Positions 1-5,094 of a DNA stretch of 7,796 bases are shown here, one piece after another. Every line of letters begins with the position of its first letter. Position 1 is the first letter of the stretch. The translations under genes and the position numbers were made by a program. The stretch comes from Chloroflexota bacterium. GTDB taxonomy: Bacteria > Chloroflexota > Anaerolineae > SpSt-600. The DNA is taken from assembly GCA_011041825.1 (NCBI GenBank), contig DRAO01000379.1, positions 1-7,796 on the forward strand, read 5' to 3'. Below the pieces are notes generated by a model. The model was given only the letters and a program-made list of their open reading frames with translations. It searched no databases and was not told the DNA's origin.

Positions 1-12
1 CATATACAATGG

Positions 13-35
13 CTCCACGCTATTTGTAGCGCTAC
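13..35. repeat. Dispersed intergenic hairpin repeat, copy 1
   Basis: A 23-bp stretch beginning CTCCACGCT and ending AGCGCTAC recurs, with one mismatch and one missing base, at 5071-5092 between coaX and tsaD. The core folds as CGCTA-TTTG-TAGCG (18-31), a five-pair hairpin. Both copies are intergenic. It could be a small REP-like element or a protein-binding site. Two copies in one window are too few to define a family. Confidence 0.45.
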
Positions 36-81
36 CAGCCACCCACTATTTTACCACAATTTCATAATTAGTACAAAGGAA

Positions 82-89
82 ACAGACTC
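82..89. repeat. Left target-site duplication of the MITE (ACAGACTC)
   Basis: ACAGACTC sits directly before the left terminal inverted repeat, and an identical copy sits directly after the right one at 273-280. The match is exactly 8 bp and stops at both element ends, as expected for duplication of a target on insertion. Confidence 0.75.
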
Positions 90-272
90 GAGGGTGTTGA
101 AAACTCCGAGGTTGGAAACTACTCCGCAGGCTAGGGATAGAAAAAGTGGGTGTTTTCTTGTGCGGGGGCTTCGCCCCCGCACAAGAAAACACTTCAAAAA
201 ATGCTTTTTAGCCTGCCCTTGCCGGAGGGAACCATTTGAGCAAGAACAGCGTGGCACTTTTTCAACACTCTC
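90..272. mobile_element. MITE-like palindromic non-autonomous element, 183 bp
   Basis: The ends are inverted repeats, GAGGGTGTTGAAAA at 90-103 and TTTTCAACACTCTC at 259-272, matching at 13 of 14 positions. Nested inside are further inverted pairs: 110-113 with 230-233, 122-125 with 224-227, 126-133 with 209-216, and 141-146 with 204-209. At the centre is a perfect 20-bp stem (150-169 with 173-192) with a 3-base loop. The whole element therefore folds into one long imperfect hairpin. It is flanked by identical ACAGACTC 8-mers. It encodes no transposase; the open frames on both strands are mirror images caused by the palindrome. An 8-bp duplication is known for several IS families (for example IS256, IS66, ISL3, IS1595), but I cannot assign the parent from these ends. 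Confidence 0.75.
150..192. repeat. Perfect 20-bp central palindrome of the MITE
   Basis: Arms 150-169 and 173-192 are exact reverse complements around the loop TTC. The inner part is GC-rich (GCGGGGGC/GCCCCCGC) and the outer part AT-rich. No T-run follows on either strand, so it is not a standard intrinsic terminator. It is the core of the element at 90-272. Confidence 0.85.
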
Positions 273-280
273 ACAGACTC
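273..280. repeat. Right target-site duplication of the MITE (ACAGACTC)
   Basis: Identical to 82-89 and directly abutting the right terminal inverted repeat that ends at 272. Confidence 0.75.
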
Positions 281-530
281 AATCCACGAACGGTGAGCGT
301 ATCACGTTGGGGACATACAGGTAGCTGAAACCGGCCTCTAAGCTCCGTAATAGGGCCGAAAAAGAGGCCTGCGTTTGCCCATAATGAACGCCCTGGTCAA
401 CTGTGGCTTTTCCCTCCTACATCTTGTAGCTAACAACGCCAAATCATACAAGAAACAGTATGCGCATCAGCTATCTCTTGGGGGAACTACAGCGACCTTG
501 TCCCAAACTTGATACGCTAACCATCGCTCA
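281..530. other. Non-coding stretch with small inverted repeats
   Basis: I see no gene here on either strand. Visible structures are GGCCTCT (333-339) with AGAGGCC (363-369); CGGCC (332-336) with GGCCG (354-358), which excludes the first; GCGTT with AACGC just downstream (371-391); and TCTTGTA (422-428) with TACAAGA (447-453). No T-runs follow, so terminators are not supported. A minus-strand frame around 466-543 reads protein-like for under 30 residues but has no start codon. Confidence 0.4.
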
Positions 531-560
531 TTGGATTCCTCCAGGGTTTTGTGCTATAAT
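531..560 (+). promoter_or_regulatory. Sigma-70 promoter with extended -10
   Basis: A perfect TATAAT (555-560) is preceded by TGC, giving an extended -10 element. A weak -35, TTGGAT (531-536), lies 18 bases upstream. Transcription would start near 567 and run through the hairpin cluster toward the MBL gene at 921. The leader would then be about 350 nt, or the transcript could be a separate small RNA. Confidence 0.6.
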
Positions 561-610
561 TGTGACAGGCAATCGTTCACAAATCGTTTAGAAATCAACA
601 AATCTCAGGG

Positions 611-805
611 AGGTTTTCGAGGCAGCGGCGAAACCGCTGCTGGGAAACATAAGCCGGGGCTAAAAGCCCCGGCCTGAGCAGTGAAAGCCCGCCAAAGGCG
701 GGCTAGCTAGGGCGCTTCCAGCGCCCTTTCTCTGCTCGGCCGGGAGCTTTGAGCTCCCGGCCCTCCCCTCCGTTGGCGTTTATGCCAAGGGGCAACATCG
801 CCAAC
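611..805 (+). ncRNA. Candidate structured RNA / hairpin-rich leader
   Basis: Successive near-perfect stems lie downstream of the 531-560 promoter. Hairpin 1: GCAGCGG 622-628 with CCGCTGC 634-640, extended by GTTTTC 613-618 with GGAAAC 643-648. Hairpin 2: 653-661 with 665-673, 9 bp, loop AAA. Closing helix: GAGCAG 676-681 with CTGCTC 732-737, enclosing hairpin 3 (686-693 with 697-704, 8 bp, loop AAA) and hairpin 4 (709-716 with 720-727, 8 bp, loop TCC) as a three-way junction. Hairpin 5: 738-748 with 752-762, 11 bp, loop TTG. Hairpin 6: GTTGGCG 772-778 with CGCCAAC 799-805, holding an inner TGCC/GGCA stem. I do not recognise a known RNA class. It is not visibly tmRNA, RNase P or a B12 riboswitch. 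The strand is inferred from the promoter. Tandem DNA palindromes are the main alternative. Confidence 0.4.
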
Positions 806-920
806 CACGGTTAAATGCGGCGCTACCGGCTCCGCCGTTGCCCACAAAAACATTCCCTTTTCTCCTTTTTCACCCCACGGTGGGGCCAGAGAGAGAGAGA
901 AGAGGAGTTCCAACACCCTT
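806..920 (+). other. Leader between hairpin cluster and MBL gene
   Basis: No gene is seen. It holds a possible stem CGGCG 818-822 with CGCCG 833-837, a pyrimidine-rich run (about 853-870), a short perfect hairpin CCCCA-CGG-TGGGG (873-885), and a GA-dinucleotide run (about 888-907). The run ends in GAGGAG (902-907), the likely ribosome binding site for the ATG at 921, although its 13-base spacing is long. Confidence 0.4.
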
Positions 921-1637
921 ATGAGCGGCGGCTCTGCAGTCCGTGTATCTATCCTTTTCGATAACTTTTCCCACGACAAGCGCTTCAAAGCTGGGTGGGG
1001 TTTCTCAGCCTTGCTGGAGGTTGAGGGGAAACGCATCTTGTTCGACACAGGCCCCCATCTCCCAGAGGCGGTTTTAAAATCCCTCAAGGTCAACCTCCGG
1101 GAGATAGATGCAGTGGTGATTTCCCACTTGCACCAAGACCATTACGGTGGTGTGGAGGAATTGCTCATCCACGCCCCCGGCATCTCCCTCTATGCACCTG
1201 GCCCTATCCCTCCGGATTTAAAGGCCTCCTGGCAACTCCTCTCCACCCTTAATGATGTCCGAGAACCCCTAATCCTGGGAGAAAGGGTATGGTTGACAGG
1301 GCCGATTGGGACGAAGGTGCCCGAGATGGCCCTGCTGGCTCAAACCCCAAAGGGGCTCCTTATGCTGGTGGGATGTGCGCACCCGGGTATCGTGGAATTG
1401 GCCAGGCGCTCCGTTCAGATTACGGGGAAATCACCGGACATCATCCTGGGCGGGTTGCACCTTATGGGCCTACGCCCTCGCAAGATACGCCAGGTGGCAG
1501 AGGAATTGAAGCTCATCGGGGTAAAGCGCATTACAGGGTGCCATTGCACCGGCAAGGCCGCCATCAAGGTCTTGCGAGAAGTGATGGGGCCTGTGGTCAC
1601 CCGTGGTGGAATTGGGAAAACCGAAGAATTCTCCTAA
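921..1637 (+). CDS. MBL-fold metallo-hydrolase (DHPMP-synthase-like)
   Basis: A complete 238-residue metallo-beta-lactamase-fold protein, probably cytosolic since no signal peptide is visible. FDTG (41-44) precedes the metal-binding signature H69-x-H71-x-D73-H74 (HLHQDHYGG). Further probable ligands are H154 in GCAHPGI, H180 in GGLHL and H208 in GCHCTG. The GCAHPGI, GGLH and HCTG signatures are those of the subgroup often annotated as 7,8-dihydropterin-6-methyl-4-(ribofuranosyl)-aminobenzene-5'-phosphate synthase, from the archaeal methanopterin enzyme. For bacterial members that substrate is usually unproven, and nothing nearby suggests pterin synthesis. The fold and metal binding are secure; the substrate is unknown. 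The start at 921 follows a GA-rich Shine-Dalgarno, and no better in-frame start is visible upstream. It is likely transcribed from the promoter at 531-560 through the hairpin-rich leader. Confidence 0.85.
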   Translation: MSGGSAVRVSILFDNFSHDKRFKAGWGFSALLEVEGKRILFDTGPHLPEAVLKSLKVNLREIDAVVISHLHQDHYGGVEELLIHAPGISLYAPGPIPPDLKASWQLLSTLNDVREPLILGERVWLTGPIGTKVPEMALLAQTPKGLLMLVGCAHPGIVELARRSVQITGKSPDIILGGLHLMGLRPRKIRQVAEELKLIGVKRITGCHCTGKAAIKVLREVMGPVVTRGGIGKTEEFS

Positions 1638-1642
1638 CGCTT

Positions 1643-1670
1643 TTGCCTTTACATTATCTTGTGGTATAGT
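1643..1670 (+). promoter_or_regulatory. Extended -10 promoter for the AI-2E family gene
   Basis: TTGCCT (1643-1648) is followed after 16 bases by TATAGT (1665-1670), preceded by TGG, an extended -10. It starts six bases after the MBL stop codon. The predicted transcription start near 1677 is downstream of the ATG at 1603, which supports the TTG start at 1711 for the next gene. Confidence 0.6.
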
Positions 1671-1698
1671 ATACATTAAAAGAGCAAGGGGTAACGCC

Positions 1699-1706
1699 AG
1701 GGAGGA
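1699..1706 (+). promoter_or_regulatory. Ribosome binding site fixing a TTG start
   Basis: AGGGAGGA ends four bases before the TTG at 1711. This is a strong Shine-Dalgarno at a usual spacing. The ATG at 1603 in the same frame lies inside the MBL coding region and has no comparable site. Confidence 0.7.
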
Positions 1707-1710
1707 AACA

Positions 1711-2844
1711 TTGTCAGAGAGAGCTTTCAAGCTGCTCGTGATATTCCTGAGCATAATAGCTGCTCTTTACCTGGTGGAGAAAATCTGGCAGCTTCTAAGC
1801 TGGCTAAGCGAGATTATCCTTATGCTGGCTCTGGCCTGGCTTATCACTTTCATTTTGGAGCCGGTGGTGCACTGGCTGACCACCTCCCCTCTTCCCATTC
1901 AGCACCTTCCTCTCCCCAAGGGCTGGAATAAATCCGCCCTGGTGCGGAGGATAAGCGGCTTCCATCTCCCTCACGGAGCAGCGGTGGCTTTGGTTTACCT
2001 CGCACTGCTAACGCTGGTCAGCTTAAGCGGGGCTTTGTTCCTACCTTCTACGGTTCAGCAGTCCATTCAATTGGGGGCCAAGCTGCCGGAATACATCCGC
2101 AAAACTCCGGAATTGCTTATGAGCCTTCAGCAAACCCTAGCCCGATTTAACGTCCAAATTGACCTGGTCTCCTTAGCCCAATCCCCGGAACTCATCCGCC
2201 AGGCCCAGAACCTGGGGACTAATGTGGTTCAGTTTGCCCTCAACTTAGCTGCGGGGGTGGCTTCCACCCTGACAAAGGCCTTCCTGGTTTTGACCTTAAG
2301 CTTCTATATGATGCTGGAGCAGAAGAAAATCTCCGCCCTTATATGGCAACTTATCCCCCCGGAGATTCACGATGAGGCCCAATATGCCTTTTCCCATTTC
2401 CAGCGCATATTTGGCGCCTATGTACGGGGAGAAGCTCTGGTGGCAGTTCTCTACGGATTAGGCGTCGCCACAGCTATGCAGATAGCGGGCCTTAACTTCG
2501 CCCTGGTGATCGGCGCTTTCTGTGGCCTTATGACGATGATACCCTATCTGGGCGACCCGGTGGCTATGTTCCTTCCCCCGCTCATCACCCTCTTCCAGCA
2601 GCCGGGCGAAGCCCTGTGGGTTCTCATAAGCCTGGCCCTCTATCAGCAAGTTCTGGTTAGATTCCTGCTCCCTAAAATAGTAAGCGAAGCCACAGGGATG
2701 CCAGCAATGCTGGTTATCCTGAGCATTTTGATAGGGGTTAAACTCATCGGGTTCTGGGGCTTCGTGTTCGCCATCCCTGTGGCGGGTATGATTTACGCTA
2801 TGGGACTTTACTTCTTGGAGAAGCACCGGCAAGGGAAAAAGTAA
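1711..2844 (+). CDS. AI-2E family transporter (TqsA/YdiK/PerM-like membrane protein)
   Basis: A 377-residue integral membrane protein from the TTG start; the frame is open from an ATG at 1603. Hydrophobic segments lie at about residues 7-24, 31-49, 90-113 and 195-222, with several more between about 260 and 370. This matches the roughly eight-helix layout of the AI-2E exporter family (about 350 residues). Supporting stretches are the long amphipathic region 118-190 between helices 3 and 4, IPYLGDP followed by a proline-rich helix, and a C-terminal ILIGVKLIGFWG-FAIPVAG segment typical of the family. Some members export autoinducer-2 and others act as ion/H+ antiporters, so the substrate is not predictable. 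The 50-65 loop between helices 2 and 3 is long. The gene has its own promoter directly after the MBL gene and converges with the minus-strand operon. Confidence 0.85.
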   Translation: MSERAFKLLVIFLSIIAALYLVEKIWQLLSWLSEIILMLALAWLITFILEPVVHWLTTSPLPIQHLPLPKGWNKSALVRRISGFHLPHGAAVALVYLALLTLVSLSGALFLPSTVQQSIQLGAKLPEYIRKTPELLMSLQQTLARFNVQIDLVSLAQSPELIRQAQNLGTNVVQFALNLAAGVASTLTKAFLVLTLSFYMMLEQKKISALIWQLIPPEIHDEAQYAFSHFQRIFGAYVRGEALVAVLYGLGVATAMQIAGLNFALVIGAFCGLMTMIPYLGDPVAMFLPPLITLFQQPGEALWVLISLALYQQVLVRFLLPKIVSEATGMPAMLVILSILIGVKLIGFWGFVFAIPVAGMIYAMGLYFLEKHRQGKK

Positions 2845-2881
2845 GCTTTGAGCGGTGATGAGAATGCCGCCCAAATCGCCT

Positions 2882-3343
2882 CTACAGCTTCTCTGCCGCC
2901 GCTTTTATGGCCTCTATAATTTGATAATACCCCGTGCACCGGCAGAGGTTTCCGGCAATGGCTTCTTTGATTTCCTCTTCCGAAGGATGCGGGTTCTTAT
3001 CTAACAGCGCCTTGGCGGACATTATGAACCCCGGAGTGCAGTAGCCGCACTGGGCGGCAAAATGTTCGATGAAAGCCTGCTGTATCGGGTGGAGCTGGCC
3101 GCCCTTAGAGAGGCCTTCAATCGTCTCCACCCGGGCGCCTTCCACCTTCATCGCCGGGTAGATGCACGAGGTCACCGCCTTCCCATCCACAATCACCGTA
3201 CAAGCTCCGCACTCCCCCTCCTCACACCCAATCTTGGTGCCCGTAAGGCCCAGCTTATTGCGCAAAACCTCGGCTAAGGTCTCGCAAGGCTCCACTTCCA
3301 CCGAAACCCATTCGCCGTTGAGGATAAAGCTAACCTGCGGCAT
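2882..3343 (-). CDS. 2Fe-2S subunit of a molybdenum hydroxylase (CoxS/XdhC-type)
   Basis: A complete 153-residue small subunit of the xanthine dehydrogenase/CO dehydrogenase family, carrying two [2Fe-2S] clusters that pass electrons from the molybdenum site to the FAD subunit. The N-terminal plant-ferredoxin-type cluster uses C40, C45, C48 (CEEGECGAC) and C60. The C-terminal helical cluster uses C99, C102 (CGYC) and C134, C136 (CRC). All eight cysteines are present and the length is normal. The start was set at 3343 because GGGGAGG lies eight bases upstream. The frame is open from an ATG at 3385, which would add 14 unusual residues. It is the last gene of the minus-strand operon, 45 bp after the FAD subunit. 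No catalytic molybdopterin subunit accompanies it. The substrate (CO, purine, aldehyde, aromatic) cannot be told from this subunit. Confidence 0.92.
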   Translation of the reverse strand: MPQVSFILNGEWVSVEVEPCETLAEVLRNKLGLTGTKIGCEEGECGACTVIVDGKAVTSCIYPAMKVEGARVETIEGLSKGGQLHPIQQAFIEHFAAQCGYCTPGFIMSAKALLDKNPHPSEEEIKEAIAGNLCRCTGYYQIIEAIKAAAEKL

Positions 3344-3351
3344 AGTGCCAT

Positions 3352-3358
3352 CCTCCCC
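3352..3358 (-). promoter_or_regulatory. Ribosome binding site fixing the 2Fe-2S subunit start
   Basis: On the minus strand GGGGAGG lies eight bases before the ATG at 3343. It favours this start over the upstream in-frame ATG at 3385. Confidence 0.7.
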
Positions 3359-3388
3359 ACAATGATTGAAGGGTTCGCCACCCAAAAA

Positions 3389-4246
3389 TTATATCCCAGC
3401 GGCCTCCATCAGGGCCCGCCTCACCAATACCTGCACCATCTCTTTGCGGTATTCGGCGGAACCCCGCAGCAGGCTGGAACGGGGCCGGGCTTCTTCAAAC
3501 GCCGCCCAAGCCGCCTTCTCCACGCTCTCCCTGGAAACAGGAGCCCCTATCAGAACATCCTCGGCCTTCTTGGCCCTGAAGGGCACCGGAGCCACCGGCC
3601 CTATGGCGATTGCCGCTCTGGTGAAGTGCCCATCCTCCCATCCCACCACCACACCCACGTTGAGGATGGGGAGGATAAGGGCCTTGCGGCGGGCCAGCCT
3701 TTTGAAGGCCGAACCTTCGTTATCGCATAAAGGTTTAAAGCGCACGGCCCGCACCAGTTCACGGGTGGCGTCCACACAGCATCTCCCCACCCCCTGATGG
3801 AACCTGGATATCGGCACCCAGCGGCTCCCTTCTTTGCTGACCACTTCGACCTCAGCATCCAGTGCCGTAAGGGCGATGGCCGAGTCGGCGGCAGGCATCG
3901 CATTGACCAGGTTGCCCCCAATGGTGCCCACATTGCGGATTTGCAGGGAGCCTATGCTCTTGCAGGCCATAGCCAGCACTTTCGCCTTGGCCTGGATGAG
4001 GGGAGATTCGGCCACTTCCGTGTGGGTGGTGGCCGCCCCCACGACGATGTAATCGCCCTCCTCTCGGATGCCACGAAGTTCGGGGATACGAGTTATGTCA
4101 ACCAATGCTCTGGCTTCTACACCTCCCCTCTTGAGTTGAAGAACCAGGTCAGTCCCCCCAGCAATTATGCGGGCTTCTCCCCCGTATTTTTCCAGGCAAT
4201 CGAGCGCTTCTCCCACGGATGAAGGGAAGAGGTACTCTTCCACCAT
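3389..4246 (-). CDS. FAD-binding subunit of a molybdenum hydroxylase (CoxM/XdhB-type)
   Basis: A complete 285-residue flavoprotein of the CO dehydrogenase medium-subunit/xanthine dehydrogenase FAD-domain family. It takes electrons from the 2Fe-2S subunit and passes them to an acceptor such as NAD+ or quinone. The FAD pyrophosphate-binding signatures are AGGTDL (29-34) and TIGGN (108-112) within an N-terminal FAD-binding domain (about 1-165). The C-terminal CODH-flavoprotein domain follows (about 170-283). Length is typical. GGGAGG eight bases upstream supports the ATG at 4246. It is 33 bp downstream of coaX, and the 2Fe-2S subunit follows, giving the usual M-S order. The third, catalytic subunit is absent on both sides: coaX lies upstream and a convergent unrelated gene downstream. 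The substrate is unknown. Confidence 0.92.
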   Translation of the reverse strand: MVEEYLFPSSVGEALDCLEKYGGEARIIAGGTDLVLQLKRGGVEARALVDITRIPELRGIREEGDYIVVGAATTHTEVAESPLIQAKAKVLAMACKSIGSLQIRNVGTIGGNLVNAMPAADSAIALTALDAEVEVVSKEGSRWVPISRFHQGVGRCCVDATRELVRAVRFKPLCDNEGSAFKRLARRKALILPILNVGVVVGWEDGHFTRAAIAIGPVAPVPFRAKKAEDVLIGAPVSRESVEKAAWAAFEEARPRSSLLRGSAEYRKEMVQVLVRRALMEAAGI

Positions 4247-4266
4247 CTCCAGTGCCTCCCTATAGG

Positions 4267-4284
4267 ATTGAGATGCTTCTCAAT
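4267..4284 (-). other. Intercistronic hairpin at the coaX stop codon
   Basis: ATTGAGA (4267-4273) and TCTCAAT (4278-4284) pair perfectly over seven bases around a 4-base loop. In the minus-strand transcript the stem covers the coaX stop codon and ends six bases before the GGGAGG of the FAD-subunit gene. No U-run follows, so it is not a plain terminator. It could affect message stability or translational coupling where housekeeping genes meet hydroxylase genes. Confidence 0.5.
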
Positions 4285-5047
4285 GGACGTTTAATTCGTA
4301 AATTTGCCGCAGCCCCTCCAGACTTAGGAAAGGGTTAACCTCCTCAATCAACGGTATGTGAGGGGCAAAAAGCTCTGCCCAGGACCCCGTAGCCACCACC
4401 GCTGCATCTCTGCCCACTTCCTTAAGCAACCTGGAAAGCATCCCTTCCACCAGGCTTATGTATCCGTACATAGTTCCTGCCTGGATGCTGGCAACGGTGT
4501 TCTTGCCTATAATCCTGGGCGGCACCATCAGTTCAACCCGAGGCAGCCGGGATGCGTAATGGAAGAGGGCTTCGGCGGCTATGGCAACTCCCGGGGCGAT
4601 GGCGTTGCCGATGTAATCCCCTTTTGCCGAGATTACATCAAACACCAGGGCCGTCCCGAAATCCACCACGATGGCCGGAGCGCCGTAAAGTTTCCTCGCT
4701 GCTACGGCACAAGCCACCCGGTCGGGCCCTACTTCCCTGGGGTCATCGGTGAGGATGCGGATGCCTGTCCTGACCCCGGGTCCCACTATTACAGGGGTGA
4801 GCTTTAAGAACCTCTCGGCCATCTCCCTGAGCGCCGGGGTCAGCGGAGGAACCACACACGCAACGGCCATCCCCTTTATCGCATCACCTTTCACCCCTCT
4901 GCTACTCAAGAGGGCAGCCAAGGTCACCGTGTATTCGTCGGCTGTGCGGTGGGCTTCCGTGGTCAGTTTCCACCATGCCACCAGATTGGCCCCCTCATAC
5001 AGGCCCAGCATCGTCTCGCTGTTCCCGACATCTATTACCAGAAGCAT
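4280..5047 (-). CDS. coaX: Type III pantothenate kinase
   Basis: A complete 255-residue cytosolic enzyme that phosphorylates pantothenate to 4'-phosphopantothenate, the first committed step of coenzyme A synthesis. It has the ASKHA fold. Visible motifs: DVGN (6-9), the N-terminal phosphate loop; TADEY (35-39); GPDR (107-110), with the probable catalytic base D109; DFGTA (129-133), which binds the monovalent cation and ATP; GNAIAPG (147-153); LPRVEL (168-173); and the SIQAGTMYG segment (188-195). The usual TGG near the C-terminus reads TGS here (220-222), a small departure unlikely to abolish activity. Length is typical (about 250-260). The start at 5047 has AAGGGG upstream. It lies 47 bp downstream of tsaD in the same direction, most likely in one transcript, with a dispersed repeat in the gap. 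Confidence 0.95.
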   Translation of the reverse strand: MLLVIDVGNSETMLGLYEGANLVAWWKLTTEAHRTADEYTVTLAALLSSRGVKGDAIKGMAVACVVPPLTPALREMAERFLKLTPVIVGPGVRTGIRILTDDPREVGPDRVACAVAARKLYGAPAIVVDFGTALVFDVISAKGDYIGNAIAPGVAIAAEALFHYASRLPRVELMVPPRIIGKNTVASIQAGTMYGYISLVEGMLSRLLKEVGRDAAVVATGSWAELFAPHIPLIEEVNPFLSLEGLRQIYELNVH

Positions 5048-5070
5048 TTGGACAACCCCTTGGCCTTTAG

Positions 5071-5092
5071 CTCCACGCTTTTGCAGCGCTAC
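5071..5092. repeat. Dispersed intergenic hairpin repeat, copy 2
   Basis: Matches 13-35 at 21 of 23 aligned positions (one gap, one substitution). The core pairs CGCT with AGCG around TTTGC. It occupies about half of the 47-bp tsaD-coaX gap and would be present in the operon transcript. Confidence 0.45.
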
Positions 5093-5094
5093 TG

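Noticed and set aside
150..192. Intrinsic terminator
   Set aside because: The stem is strong but no T-run follows on either strand, and it is the symmetric centre of the mobile element.
51..324. Open frames on both strands (51-257 minus, 94-324 plus)
   Set aside because: They cross the palindromic element and its flanks. The two products mirror each other because the DNA is its own reverse complement, and neither has domain character.
466..543. Minus-strand frame reading LEESNERWLAYQVWDK...
   Set aside because: It looks protein-like for under 30 residues, but it is bounded by stops and has no usable start. It is too short to call a gene remnant.
660..762. CRISPR-like array
   Set aside because: The regular spacing comes from different hairpins with different sequences. 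There is no repeated direct-repeat unit and there are no cas genes.
611..805. tmRNA, RNase P RNA or cobalamin riboswitch
   Set aside because: I found none of the conserved cores expected for these RNAs, and the tandem perfect hairpins do not match their layouts as I know them.
707..1093. Minus-strand 128-residue open frame
   Set aside because: It overlaps the hairpin cluster and the MBL gene start, has a low-complexity product and no ribosome binding site. It is a shadow of the plus-strand gene.
2458..2874. Minus-strand 138-residue frame opposite the AI-2E gene
   Set aside because: It lies antisense to a clear membrane protein, with a polar, histidine-rich product typical of a reverse-strand shadow.
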